A stretch of 64,000 nt of DNA from Microglena sp. YARC (GCA_022414725.1 CM039465.1:42209501-42273500); one strand, 5' to 3'. Counted from the stretch's first letter, positions 47,636-54,405 are shown. Numbers and translations are program-made. The notes: generated by a model from the sequence alone, not told the origin.

Positions 47636-50578
47636 CCTGCTGCTGGCGTGCACGCAGGGGAGGCGAAGAGGACCTGTGCTGTTTTCCTGGTGCATGTGTG
47701 CGTGTGCGTGCATGGGCGGGTGGGTTTTGGGGGGGGGGGGGGGGCTGCTGCTGGCGTGCACGCAGGGGAGGCGAAGAGGACCTGTGCTGTTTTCCTGGTG
47801 CGTGTGTGCGTGTGCGTGCATGGCGGGTGGTTTTGGGGGGGGGGGGGGGGGGGGGGGGGGGGCCTGCTGCTGGCGTGCACGCAGGGGAGACGAAGAGGAC
47901 CTATGCTGTTTGCCTGGTGCGTGTGTGGGTGTGGGTGGGTAGGTAGGTGCGTGAGTGTGGGTGGGTGCGTGGGTGGGTATTATATTATATATCTTATACA
48001 TTGTCTTGACTCTCAGCTTGTACTAATATTATCTTACATGTGTGGGTATGTGGTGGGTGTTGGTGGGTGGGTGATTCCCTGAGTTGGCTGGTGGGTGTGT
48101 CCCTGAGTTGGTTGGATGGTTGGTTGGTGGGTGAGTCCCTGTGTGTGTGGTGGAGTATGTGGTGGGTGTTGGTGGTGTGGGTGGTGGGGTTGATAGTTGG
48201 TGGTGGGTGTTTGTGGTCGGTAGTTGGTGGTTGGTGGAAGCAATAATATATTTTATATTCCATTATATCTCAGATTTTATTTTATTATATTATATTTTAT
48301 TTATTATATTATATTTTATATTCTTATATTATATTGTATTTTATCATATTATATTTAGATAAGATTATATAAATCAGATGTTATTCGTATTGTCTTATAC
48401 AGGAGAACTATGAAGCTGAGGACAAGCTGTGCATCCTACCGTGCTACCACCACTTCCACATGGAGTGTGTGGACCAAAAGCTGGTCACACGCAGCCAGTG
48501 CCCTGTGTGTGTGTGTGTGGGTGGTGTTGGTGGGTGTGGTGGTGGTTGTGGTGGGTGGTTGGTGGGAGCTATATTATATATTATATTCCATTATATGCCA
48601 GATGTATTCCATTGATTATATTTTATATTCCATTATCTCATATATCTCAAATTAAAAAAAAACTCAGATTTTATTTGTGTGATCTCATACAGGAGAACTA
48701 TGAAGCAGGGGACAAGCTGCGCATCCTACCGTGCTACCACCGCTTCCACATGGAGTGTGTGGACCACTGGCTGATCACACACAGCCAGTGCCCTGTGTGC
48801 AAGTGGAACGCTGCAGAGCCAAAATCAGATCAGTGGCCGTCAGCTGTCAGTGCAGAGCCTGAGGGGATGGCGTCCATCGGGCGGGTGGGAGAGGCGATGG
48901 GCAGGTGAGAATCGGGTGGGTGGGAGATGCAATGAGCAGGTGATAGCCCCATGTGTGTGCAAGGGTGCAAGTCCAAGTGGAAAACCGCAAAGCCAAATCA
49001 GATCAGTGGCCGTCGGCTGTCAGTGCAGAGCCTGAGGGGATGGCTTCCATCGGGCGGGTGGGAGAGGCGATGGGCAGGTGAGAATCGGGTGGGTGGGAGA
49101 TGCGATGAGCAGGTGATAGCCCCATGTGTGTGCAAGGGTGCAAGTGCAAGTGGAAAACCGCAAAGCCAAATCGGATCAGTGGCCGTCGGCTGTCAGTGCA
49201 GAGCCTGAGGGGATGGCTTCCATCGGGCGGGTGGGAGAGGCGATGGGCAGGTGAGAATCGGGTGGGTGGGAGATGCGATGAGCAGGTGATAGCCCCATGT
49301 GTGTGCAAGGGTGCAAGTGCAAGTGGAAAACCGCAAAGCCAAATCGGATCAGTGGCCGTCAGCTGTCAGTGCAGAGCCCGAAGGGATGGCGTCCATCGGG
49401 CGAATGGGAGAGGCAATGGGCAGGTGGGTCAGTGCAGAGACTGAGGGGAAGGCGTCCATTGGGCGGGTGGGAGAGGCGATAAGCAGGTGAGGGCAGTATG
49501 TGTGTGTGTGTGTGTTAGTGTTCACTTCTATGTATGTATGATAAATAACCTTACACCTGATGTATGATTAAAACCTAACACCTCATGTATGATTAAAACC
49601 TAACACCTATCGTATGATACATAACCTTACACCTCATGTATGATTATAACTGAGAACCTAGTGTACAACATTATGTATGTATGTATGATAAATAACCTTA
49701 CACCTAATGTATGATTATAACCGAACAACTAATGTATGATTATAACCAAACACCTAATGTATGATTATAACCGAGCACCTAATGTATGATTATAACCGAG
49801 CACCTAATGTATGATTAAAACCTAACACCTATTGTATGATCATAACCGAACAACTAATGTATGATTATAACCAAACACCTAATGTACGCCATTATATGTA
49901 TGTATGATAAATACCCTGACACCTAAATGCATGATAAATGCAAACATATATATAAATAACGCAAATTTAAAATTAAGACACACAGATTTAAAGAGATAAA
50001 TAAAAAGATTAAACATCTGGTCCTGACATCACTTGATTCTTCTCCTCAGGATTTTGAGTCTGTTGAGAAGGCGGTTGGGACTGAGTCAGGATCCCACGTA
50101 CCCTGAGACGGAGCCCCTCATTCAAGAAGACCCCTCCCAAGCGTCTGGCTCCGACATCGAACAAGGGGGGTCCAGGGGGGGGGCTGTGTCCAGTGGGCCC
50201 CTGGATGCTGCTGATGCCTCCTCTCGGAGTGGTCCATCCCAGCAGCTAGCACCTGCATGTGCTCATGGTCTGGCCATCCAGGGAGCCATGCGGTCTGGAG
50301 ATGATCAAGGGGGGGCTGCGTCCACGAGTGAGGCACCCCCCGGGGCAGAGCTACCGGAATCTGCCGTGTCCATTGAGTCGAGTGGTGGTGCTGCCGTACA
50401 GCCTCTCAGGGGGGGTAGGAGCAGCTTTAACACCCTGGCAGCGATACATAGGGGACCTGACGGGGGAGATGGACCAGGCCAAGGGCTAGCTAGGGCTGAC
50501 ATGGAGATTGTGGAAGCTGATGATGAGCTGGCATCAGTGAGGGTGGCCTCGCACCCCCAAGAAGGGCCTGCCTCTTAG
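25602..50578 (+). CDS. PA-TM-RING-H2 E3 ubiquitin ligase (RNF13/GRAIL type), seven exons, 5' partial
   Basis: Gene-level entry. Exons are 25602-25688, 31356-31463, 33362-33446, 39479-39610, 47358-47548, 48693-48904 and 50050-50578. Junction phases are 0, 0, 1, 1, 0 and 2, all matching, and the total of 1344 nt is 447 codons plus stop. Domain order is the C-terminal part of a protease-associated domain ([32 protein letters not shown]), one membrane helix ([20 protein letters not shown]), a cytosolic linker with [17 protein letters not shown], a RING-H2 finger (TCAVCL ... [11 protein letters not shown] ... CPVC), and a 190-residue acidic/Gly-Ser-rich tail. Such proteins sit in endosome, lysosome or ER membranes with the PA domain luminal and transfer ubiquitin on the cytosolic side. 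The signal peptide and first PA exons are missing, presumably upstream of 24.4 kb. The best-supported gene outside the histones. Confidence 0.87.
25689..27205 (+). repeat. Donor-side array of PA exon 1: 59-bp units in a 152-bp higher-order repeat
   Basis: The basic unit (59 bp) starts with the donor gtgagtctatcagtgggtgg and ends ccaagccgatt, the last bases of the exon. A variant begins ggtagtacatcagtgggtgg. Two such units plus a 34-bp piece encoding [10 protein letters not shown] form a 152-bp repeat, seen at 26403, 26555, 26707 and 26859. Copies are nearly identical, unlike the AT satellite. ORFs in it are by-products. Confidence 0.88.
27206..28240 (+). repeat. 69-bp in-frame array derived from PA exon 1 (about 15 copies)
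   Basis: Each 69-bp unit encodes 23 residues, [11 protein letters not shown] then [12 protein letters not shown]. The first part equals [11 protein letters not shown] of the PA exon and the last part equals SAVIVYDN, in the same reading frame. The donor GTGAGT has become GTGCTAAGT, so frames stay open: 27343-27936 is open for 197 codons and 27962-28237 for 91, separated by a one-base change near 27920. Whether any of this is retained in mRNA cannot be told from sequence. Confidence 0.88.
28241..28560. repeat. ATATGATATCAT-rich palindromic interval
   Basis: The palindrome-forming words catatgat, tatgatatcat and gatatcat recur about ten times. Two longer stretches also recur: cacatggatttgtatataaa near 28453 and 28530, and tagtcagactgc(t/c)ggcatcat near 28488. 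It could be the end of a non-autonomous element. No gene seen. Confidence 0.5.
28561..30117. other. Intronic interval without recognised gene
   Basis: Mixed-composition sequence with only short ORFs (longest about 90 codons, no recognisable domains). It is unlike the surrounding arrays and probably belongs to inserted mobile DNA together with the transposase remnant that follows. No terminal inverted repeats were found by eye. Confidence 0.45.
30369..30435. repeat. About 22-bp micro-tandem repeat inside the transposase, 3 copies
   Basis: Units of the type atgcatgtgatccttggaaa recur three times and interrupt the transposase reading frame between its second and third catalytic blocks. Confidence 0.85.
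30781..30856. repeat. 20-bp micro-tandem repeat inside the transposase, 4 copies
   Basis: cttgttagcatcacacaacc is repeated three times plus a 16-17 base partial copy. As 20 is not a multiple of 3, each copy shifts the transposase frame (CDANKG appears in successive frames). Confidence 0.93.
31095..31340 (+). repeat. (CCTA)n-rich array before PA exon 2
   Basis: Long runs of ctacctac interrupted three times by cacccacccacctgcctatc. C/T-rich on the sense strand, directly ahead of the acceptor ttatctccag of the next exon. Confidence 0.85.
31356..31463 (+). CDS. Ligase exon: PA domain, part 2
   Basis: 36 codons, phase 0 at both ends. It reads [20 protein letters not shown], then [16 protein letters not shown]. 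The acceptor is tgtatttatctccag and the donor gtaagat. [18 protein letters not shown] corresponds to the IPSVFI...LK segment of PA domains, and the following VVMLTIVP strand leads into the membrane exon as in RNF13-like proteins. Confidence 0.84.
31464..32715 (+). repeat. Donor-side array of PA exon 2 with (CTAA)n
   Basis: The end of the exon plus its donor (tatgttgaccatcgtcccg/gtaagagatgg, then atgaactccattaa) recurs about ten times: 31595, 31685, 31765, 31864, 31957, 32058, 32160, 32260, 32362 and 32436. Runs of ctaactaac or ctaaccaac of changing length separate the copies. The tail (32490-32715) is mostly (CCAA)n/(CTAA)n. CTAAC matches a branch-point consensus, so every spacer is a string of potential branch points. 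Confidence 0.88.
32830..33361 (+). repeat. Acceptor-side array of the TM exon, with (CA)n and CCAACC tracts
   Basis: The acceptor and first bases of the exon (ctctgcacgttgcag/tctaccaacat-like) occur at 32946-32979, 33101-33138 and the real one ending 33361. The first two are also preceded by tctgacacac. The spacers are (CA)n with ATACAC, then a ccaacccaacc tract at 33270-33330, followed by the pyrimidine tract of the true acceptor. Confidence 0.82.
33362..33446 (+). CDS. Ligase exon: transmembrane helix
   Basis: 28 codons plus one base, entering in phase 0 and leaving in phase 1. It reads [20 protein letters not shown], then LLVMLTLY. The acceptor is tgcatgttgcag and the donor gtgagttcc. The 20-odd hydrophobic residues make a single membrane span between the luminal PA domain and the cytosolic RING part. 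Neighbouring frames do not give a helix. Confidence 0.86.
33447..34790 (+). repeat. Donor-side array of the TM exon (9 half-exon copies)
   Basis: Units of about 112-150 bp each carry the last 53 or so bases of the exon ([17 protein letters not shown]) and the donor gtgagttc(c/t)gtg, followed by a variable TGTG/TATG tract. Copies start near 33509, 33622, 33756, 33897, 34038, 34185, 34329, 34477 and 34627. None has a pyrimidine tract and acceptor in front. Exon-derived bases are far better conserved than the spacer. Confidence 0.9.
34777..35890 (+). repeat. Shortened TM-exon donor array with internal acceptor-like site
   Basis: Units of roughly 60-110 bp keep only about 20 bases of exon end (gtcatgcccacattgtatg) with the donor gtgagttccgtg, and add gttttacacagtctggg, which looks like an acceptor. 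About 14 copies; units near 35590-35850 are longer and closely alike. A C-to-A and T-to-A drift (acattgtatg to aaattgaatg) marks a subfamily. The reverse complement of this array is found at 41142-43326. Confidence 0.88.
35898..36475 (+). repeat. First linker-exon acceptor copy and ATTATT/catacatgataattta array
   Basis: An acceptor-side copy of the linker exon lies at 35905-35965 (ttatgcag, then tcgtgaggccctggagtata, then a gtacct donor-like site). After it, a 44-47 bp unit (tatctcatacatgataattt plus (ATT)n) is repeated about ten times. The same unit reappears at 37885-37990, so the interval between is probably an insertion. Confidence 0.78.
36476..37884. other. Probable insertion splitting the ATTATT array; no gene recognised
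   Basis: This is non-array DNA bounded on both sides by the catacatgataatttatg array. It contains three copies of a ttggcc-ttgccacacct-type block (36500, 36570, 36705), C-runs near 36517, 36630 and 36840, and three diverged copies of a 120-bp segment at 37195-37570 (gatgcagtgggaagaagttg-like). The tail (37640-37800) is rich in gcaggagg and gcgggaa repeats. ORFs of 110-140 codons show no domain. It may be a non-autonomous element of unknown class. Confidence 0.45.
37885..39478 (+). repeat. Acceptor-side array of the linker exon (about 13 copies)
   Basis: The unit is ctcatcatcttatgcag/tcatgag(g/a)tcctgg, then agtatagtaatccaaccaga and cccc. Acceptors are near 35914, 38053, 38205, 38421, 38862, 38911, 39013, 39062, 39163, 39212, 39332, 39381 and 39430, with the true one at 39478. 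Early copies run into gtacctacctacc. Later ones, closer to the exon, are spaced by only 50 bases and read attcaaattaaaattc. Simple (CCTA)n runs occupy 38460-38575, and a C-run lies at 38652-38680. Confidence 0.86.
39479..39610 (+). CDS. Ligase exon: cytosolic linker before the RING
   Basis: 132 nt, entering and leaving in phase 1. It reads [20 protein letters not shown], then [20 protein letters not shown] and FEKR. The acceptor is cttatgcag and the donor gtgagtgtg. GLTxxVLDALPxxVFEK is the short helix-turn element (GL...LP...) that commonly precedes RING-H2 fingers in membrane ligases, so position and motif agree. An internal AG/GGGTTGACGG also occurs, so a shorter exon beginning there is possible. 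Confidence 0.78.
39611..39800 (+). repeat. Donor-side duplication of the linker exon
   Basis: One partial copy (ggtattctagtgtttgagga, then gagaggtgagtgtga) lies at 39640-39675. A nearly perfect second copy of [17 protein letters not shown] lies at 39730-39787, with its own acceptor-like ggtccag and donor gtgagtgcg. The latter could be used as a cassette alternative since it has both splice sites. Confidence 0.75.
40045..40690. repeat. Pair of direct repeats (about 200 bp) in the linker-RING intron
   Basis: The segment from atgacttgcaaaactgtggt through gccgtgcggctc, tttctggctccggtttgaga and ggcaaatggcatgacgccca occurs at 40055-40256 and again at 40507-40671, about 90% alike. The first copy carries the hAT-like insertion described next. 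The second ends with the same acgcccacaagtcaagcactgg as the sequence downstream of the insertion. Confidence 0.85.
40257..40474. mobile_element. hAT-like MITE with 8-bp target duplication
   Basis: A 218-bp element. The left end is CAGGGATTTTTTTTTC and the right end, read inward, is CAGGGATTTTGTTTTC: 15 of 16 matching terminal positions. It is flanked on both sides by ACGCCCAC (40249-40256 and 40475-40482), a perfect 8-bp direct repeat. The homologous direct repeat near 40660 shows the empty site. An 8-bp duplication and CAGGG ends are typical of hAT transposons. The interior contains tattccg and gggtcaatttgggtca repeats but no ORF, so it would depend on a transposase encoded elsewhere. Confidence 0.86.
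40810..41141. repeat. Duplicated flank of the inverted array
   Basis: ttcaatttagggaagcccat plus agtgaaacaatgaccatgtt occurs at 40899-40940 and again at 41090-41130. The latter continues with cgcttgacctgg up to the array. A 29-bp piece of it (aaacaatgaccatgtttcgc plus ttgacctgg) is found again exactly at the other edge of the array, 43327-43355. Confidence 0.85.
41142..43326 (-). repeat. 72-bp satellite (about 30 copies), inverted relative to the TM-exon donor array
   Basis: The unit on plus is catgacacccatgcacacac, acatgcccagactgtgtaaa, acacacacagggaactcacc, atacaatgtggg: 72 bp, 24 codons, hence long meaningless ORFs in every frame. The reverse complement reads gtgagttcc after acattgtatg, the same as the array at 34777-35890. 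Copies are highly homogeneous in the middle (42000-43200). It is flanked by identical 29-bp direct repeats at 41113-41141 and 43327-43355. Confidence 0.93.
43356..43730. other. Interval without gene
   Basis: AT-rich sequence leading into the next array, with short repeats of cactcctatcctatcatgcc (43575-43610). No coding recognised. Confidence 0.5.
44230..44450 (-). pseudogene. Possible coding fragment, unrecognised
   Basis: The minus strand reads [20 protein letters not shown], then [18 protein letters not shown] over 44235-44390: Cys and His spacing C...H...H...C and a basic tail. It might be a zinc-finger remnant of a mobile element, but no family is recognised and there is no start or conserved partner domain. 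Confidence 0.25.
44600..44830. repeat. Dispersed repeat family, forward copy (inverted copies at 45550-45740 and 46500-46680)
   Basis: The plus strand has aacaccccagttccactccc, atgtcattctgtgggct and cctactgggccaaaaac. The reverse complement of 46590-46675 shares the first two and that of 45575-45650 shares the last. All three copies sit next to long G-runs. They are probably fragments of one mobile element. Confidence 0.7.
45550..46680. repeat. Inverted copies of the 44.6-kb repeat and a diverged tandem duplication
   Basis: Besides the inverted copies, two diverged copies of a roughly 170-bp segment are visible: aacttcctcagg...tcgaatccacgcttatttccgac (45885-45980) and aacttcctcacc...ccgaatccgcgcttgttttcgag (46077-46165). 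G-runs lie at 45650, 45816 and 46514. No gene seen. Confidence 0.6.
46681..47357 (+). other. Intronic interval before the CxxC exon
   Basis: Contains short repeats (gaccaacaatcgaaggacca, 46928-46965), a GT-rich tract at 47030-47110, a G-run at 47167-47197 and, at the end, the repeat-derived acceptor. No additional exon could be assigned. Confidence 0.5.
47358..47548 (+). CDS. Ligase exon: acidic linker and first CxxC of the RING
   Basis: 191 nt, entering in phase 1 and leaving in phase 0. It reads [20 protein letters not shown], then [20 protein letters not shown], and ends [11 protein letters not shown]. The acceptor is tcatgctgcag and the donor gtgcgtgt. CAVC supplies zinc ligands 1 and 2 of the RING-H2 finger and joins [14 protein letters not shown] in the next exon without a phase change, as in [19 protein letters not shown] of RNF13. 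Confidence 0.85.
47549..48240 (+). repeat. Donor-side array of the CxxC exon (3 mutated copies), then GT-rich tract
   Basis: Copies of about 110-120 bp begin ctgctgctggcgtgcacgca after a G-run and end with the donor gtgcgtg or gtgcatg. The coding ends are TCAVFL at 47689, TCAVFL at 47797 and TYAVCL at 47915, each lacking one of the two zinc-binding cysteines. From 47930 to 48240 the sequence is gtgggtggg, ggtgggtgttggtggg and similar, with a repeat of tgagttggctggtgggtgtg. Confidence 0.88.
48241..48402 (+). repeat. TTATATTATATTTTA-rich tract
   Basis: Low-complexity AT repeat. A similar ttatattccattatatc stretch follows the decoy RING exon at 48570-48650, so the whole GT-tract, AT-tract and acceptor module has been duplicated together with the exon start. 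Confidence 0.7.
48403..48510 (+). pseudogene. Decoy copy of the RING exon
   Basis: After an acceptor tgtcttatacag it reads [20 protein letters not shown], then [16 protein letters not shown], and runs directly into (GT)n. All six zinc ligands of this half are present, but the conserved His-Trp after CVD is Gln-Lys, and the second half of the exon and its donor are missing. It is taken as an acceptor-side copy. Confidence 0.75.
48693..48904 (+). CDS. Ligase exon: RING-H2 core
   Basis: 212 nt, entering in phase 0 and leaving in phase 2. It reads [20 protein letters not shown], then [20 protein letters not shown], then [19 protein letters not shown]. With CAVC from the preceding exon the ligand order is C-C-C-H-H-C-C-C, the RING-H2 class; LPC-x-H-xx-H-xx-C and DHW are canonical and position the E2 enzyme. 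The acceptor is gatctcatacag and the donor gtgagaatc. Confidence 0.88.
48905..49490 (+). repeat. 173-bp donor-side array of the RING exon
   Basis: Three full units and one short unit repeat the last 105 or so bases of the exon (tgcaagtggaaaaccgcaaa, agccaaatcggatcagtggc, then gatgggcag) followed by the donor gtgagaatcgggtgggtggg. Junctions are at 48904, 49077, 49250 and 49423, exactly 173 bp apart, then 49486. Since 173 is not a multiple of 3, these are unlikely to be coding. The zinc-ligand part is absent from all of them. Confidence 0.92.
49500..50049 (+). repeat. CACCTAATGTATGATTATAAC array and AT-rich acceptor region
   Basis: A unit of about 25 bp (aacacctaatgtatgattat plus aaccg) is repeated some 14 times at 49540-49890, with tatgtatgtatgataaatac at both ends. 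Unlike the other arrays it is not visibly derived from the neighbouring exon. Then comes an A-rich stretch and the acceptor gattcttctcctcag at 50049. Confidence 0.8.
50050..50578 (+). CDS. Ligase last exon: cytosolic tail and stop
   Basis: 529 nt, phase 2 entry (AG from the RING exon plus G gives Arg). It reads [20 protein letters not shown], then [20 protein letters not shown], and continues Gly/Ser/Ala-rich to the end [20 protein letters not shown] followed by GPAS and TAG. No domain is recognised; the composition suggests a disordered acidic tail. The last 39 bases including the stop are duplicated directly after it (50551-50589 and 50590-50628), and the second copy also carries an in-frame stop. 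Confidence 0.83.
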
Positions 50579-50628
50579 TGAGAGCATTCGCACCCCCAAG
50601 GAGGGCCTTCCTCTTAATGAGAGCATTA

Positions 50629-50638
50629 CTAATAAACC
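50629..50638 (+). terminator. AATAAA downstream of the ligase stop
   Basis: aataaa occurs at 50631, some 53 bases after the stop. Green algae more often use TGTAA, so its role in 3' end formation is uncertain. Confidence 0.3.
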
Positions 50639-50639
50639 A

Positions 50640-51155
50640 GTGGTGAAAATTGGAGGAGAATATAAATTGAGATAGATTTTTTTCCTACAACCAATATCTT
50701 CTAGGCAGATCCCCTGACTTGCTATTCAGCCGAACATAGAGTAACCTAGTATGTAAGTATGTATGTTATGCTACAGTCCAGGGGTGGGCCAAGTAGGGAC
50801 TTGCCCAACCTAGAACCTAAATCTAGTGCACCTGCAAGCTGACATAATCAGCTGTCCAGAACTGCTGAAATATTGAGGTATATATGATGATGATGATGAT
50901 GATTACATTTTTCCTGGTGCCCTACTGGATTCAAAATTTGAAGTTAAATGTTTTTTCAGCCAATTCTGGGCTGTTTGCCGTCTTCCAATTCAGGTGCCCT
51001 GCTGGTTTCAAAATGTGCACGCTGTTTGACTGAGTCAAGGGGGACTTCGAAAAGTGTCTGTCTCAGGGAAATGTCTACAAGCTGCTAAAGAAGCCGACAA
51101 GAAAAGCCCTGCGTATAGTAGCTAGTTTATTTTTAGCTATTTTTCTATTATTAGT
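50640..51155. other. Intergenic, with one dispersed repeat
   Basis: gttatgctacagtccagggg plus tgggccaag...cttgcccaac (50763-50812) resembles 59569-59610 (gttacagtccaggggtaggc...cttgcccaac). No gene seen. Confidence 0.5.
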
Positions 51156-51965
51156 GCCAATGTCGGCGAGCAGCCGAATTGCTGGCTGGAGCTATGTAAC
51201 CAAGTTCAAGTTCAAATAGCTAGTTGTTGTTTTTGTATGTATTTTTCTTTATTACTACCGAAGATGGCGAGCAGCCAAATTGCTGGCTGAAGCTATGTAA
51301 CCAAGTTCAAGTAGCTAAGGTTCTTTTTTCCTTTTTTATTTTTAGCTAATTGTCTTTTTTTATTGTAATTGTGCCCAACTCAAAAAGAGCGCTTTGTAGT
51401 ACCGTGGTTGGCTACATTGTCTTGAATCGCAAGATGAACACATCTCTGCGTTATAAGCTTTGGAAATTTGCCCCAGCCAATCTGTGCTGCAGCAAATGTC
51501 TAGTAACTTAGTACGCACACAGTTGACTACCAGTAAGCAGATTGTAAGCACACAGATGACTACCTGAGTGGCGAAGTAGTAAAACTGAAAAGGATTATAA
51601 CTAGCTGGTGGTAGGCCCCAGTGACAGCAAACGGGCTTGCCCCCTCAACCTCACACCTCGTAATAAGGCGTAATAAGGCGTACTATGTATTTCTTTATTT
51701 ATTATGAGTACGTGATTGAGCATATGAGTTGAGAGAGAAAAATCTTGCTTGCGAAAATCGGATTCCACCTTCCAGCGAAAATGGAGCCATTCCAAGGGGT
51801 GTCTACGTAATTAAAATTCCTCCGTTTTTATTTCAGAATGCTCCGTGGGAGCTCTTATTAAGGTGAATTGCAAAAAAGGGCGGAATGGAGAAGTGAACCC
51901 TAGCTACTTGAACTTGGTTACATAGCTTCAGCCTGCAATTTGGCTGCTCGCCGTCTTCGGCAGTA
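51156..51965. mobile_element. Small inverted-repeat element, non-coding
   Basis: A 62-bp arm at 51256-51318 (aagatggcgagcagccaaat ... gaagctatgtaaccaagttc aagtagcta) is inverted at 51901-51963 with only a few differences. A third, direct copy lies at 51162-51222. The enclosed 580 bp have no plausible ORF. This could be a MITE or a fold-back element; no clear target duplication was found. Confidence 0.6.
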
Positions 51966-53298
51966 TAAATATATTTAGCAGGAAAAATGAGGAATCAGAG
52001 CAAGTCGGACCAACACAACCTTGCAGAAATGGACCAGAGTGCCGAGGAGATACCAAACACCATAGGCACCCCAAGGAGAAAATTTAGCTTTCCGGAGCGA
52101 TATAACTTAAACGTCACAGGGAATGGACTGAAGGGAGGATTGCAATAGCTTACAGGGCGAGATAGCAAGCGGGCGGGAAAGCCCGGCATAAGAAGAAGAT
52201 GGCGGCAGTACATCAGGGTACTGACGCCGCTGGGTGCAGGCCCTATCGGGCAGAGGCACTACAGCGTATGCAGCCAGGCGGGAAGCCTGGCGCTCTAGGA
52301 CACTCTAGCAGGACCGGGAGAACCGGTCAATAACAGTAAAGGGGAGCGGGAAAATAAGTGATTAGGAGAGGCCTGCGGCTTGGCGATGTGTTGATGGGGT
52401 TTGTGGTGTTAGTTGGTGTGTGATGGAGGTATTCCCCTCCTCTCCCAGATACCACGTCAACAATCATTTACAGTAATAAAATTCTCGGTTATAAAAGCCA
52501 TACAAGCCATAAAAGCAATGACAGACCATTATTGTATACATCACATTTAATCCTTCCAGTCCAGGAATAGTTCAGAGAGACCCACCGTTTGAGGCGAAAA
52601 TCTATATAATAATAAAAAATCACGTTGTGGTGCCGTCATCATCAATCGAAGGTGGCGTGTCTCTACCCGAGTACCCGACCAGGTTGGAAATTAAATTTCT
52701 TTCCGCGTCAAACTTCCACGCCTACGTGGCGCCCACGCATCAAATTTCCACCTGCGTGCCATCGCCATTTCCGCTCTTCCCTGCGATATCCTGCCCTGCC
52801 CGGCCCCGCCCTTCGCGTGTCGCAATTCGCGATCCGGAACAGGCTCCCGCATTGTGCCTGTCAGAATGTCACGTCAAATTGGTCAGCGCTTTGTAGTGCA
52901 AAAAGCGCAAAAACTGCGCGCTGCGTCCACAGGTAGTTGGGCTCGCTTTTTGTTTTGTTCGATTTGGGCTCATTCCCTGCCTAGGGTCCTATTGTTGCAT
53001 ATCAATTTGCTGTCTTAGGTCTTTAGCGGGTAGGGTGCTTCAGGAGGACCCCCAGCTCTGCTGCCTGAGATGCAACCAACTACATAGCCTGCGTCCCAAC
53101 AGACCCTTCCTTCTGGTCAACAGACCCCTCCATGTTGTCTGCGACGAAGGACGCAGCGTCCTCAACAACCCTGGCGAGATCCCTTGGTTGTATTACCTCT
53201 TTTGATTCGCCACCCCTCTCTCGCGTTCGTTTGACTAGGTGCTTCCATTTAAGGATCTCGAAACAACAGTATACCGTAGTTTAATTGGCCATCATAGT
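51966..53298. other. Intergenic region upstream of the histone cluster
   Basis: Only short ORFs (up to about 103 codons, 52625-52936) with no recognisable domain. GC content rises from 52600 on. No promoter could be assigned. Confidence 0.45.
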
Positions 53299-53314
53299 GG
53301 TGTTTAAAAACACC
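53299..53314 (-). terminator. Histone 3' stem-loop (H3)
   Basis: On the minus strand GGTGTTTTTAAACACC: six-base stem GGTGTT/AACACC with loop TTTA, followed by ACTATG and preceded by cagcaacaaaac. It begins 31 bases after the H3 stop. The geometry equals the metazoan replication-dependent histone mRNA stem-loop (6-bp stem, 4-base loop of UUUC/UUUA type). Confidence 0.88.
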
Positions 53315-53344
53315 GTTTTGTTGCTGGGATACAGATGACCGAAT

Positions 53345-54329
<985 letters not shown>

Positions 54330-54389
54330 GCTCATTCATACCTCCATCTTCCTCTCTCCCTCTTCCAACTTCCATAGCAACAAACACAC

Positions 54390-54405
54390 GGTGTTTTTCA
54401 ACACC
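54390..54405 (+). terminator. Histone 3' stem-loop (H4)
   Basis: GGTGTTTTTCAACACC: stem GGTGTT/AACACC, loop TTTC. Preceded by agcaacaaacacac and followed by ACAAC. Same geometry as animal histone stem-loops. Confidence 0.9.

Noticed and set aside
50118..50502. Minus-strand ORFs within the last ligase exon
   Set aside because: Shadows of the plus-strand coding exon, which has a matching acceptor and phase.
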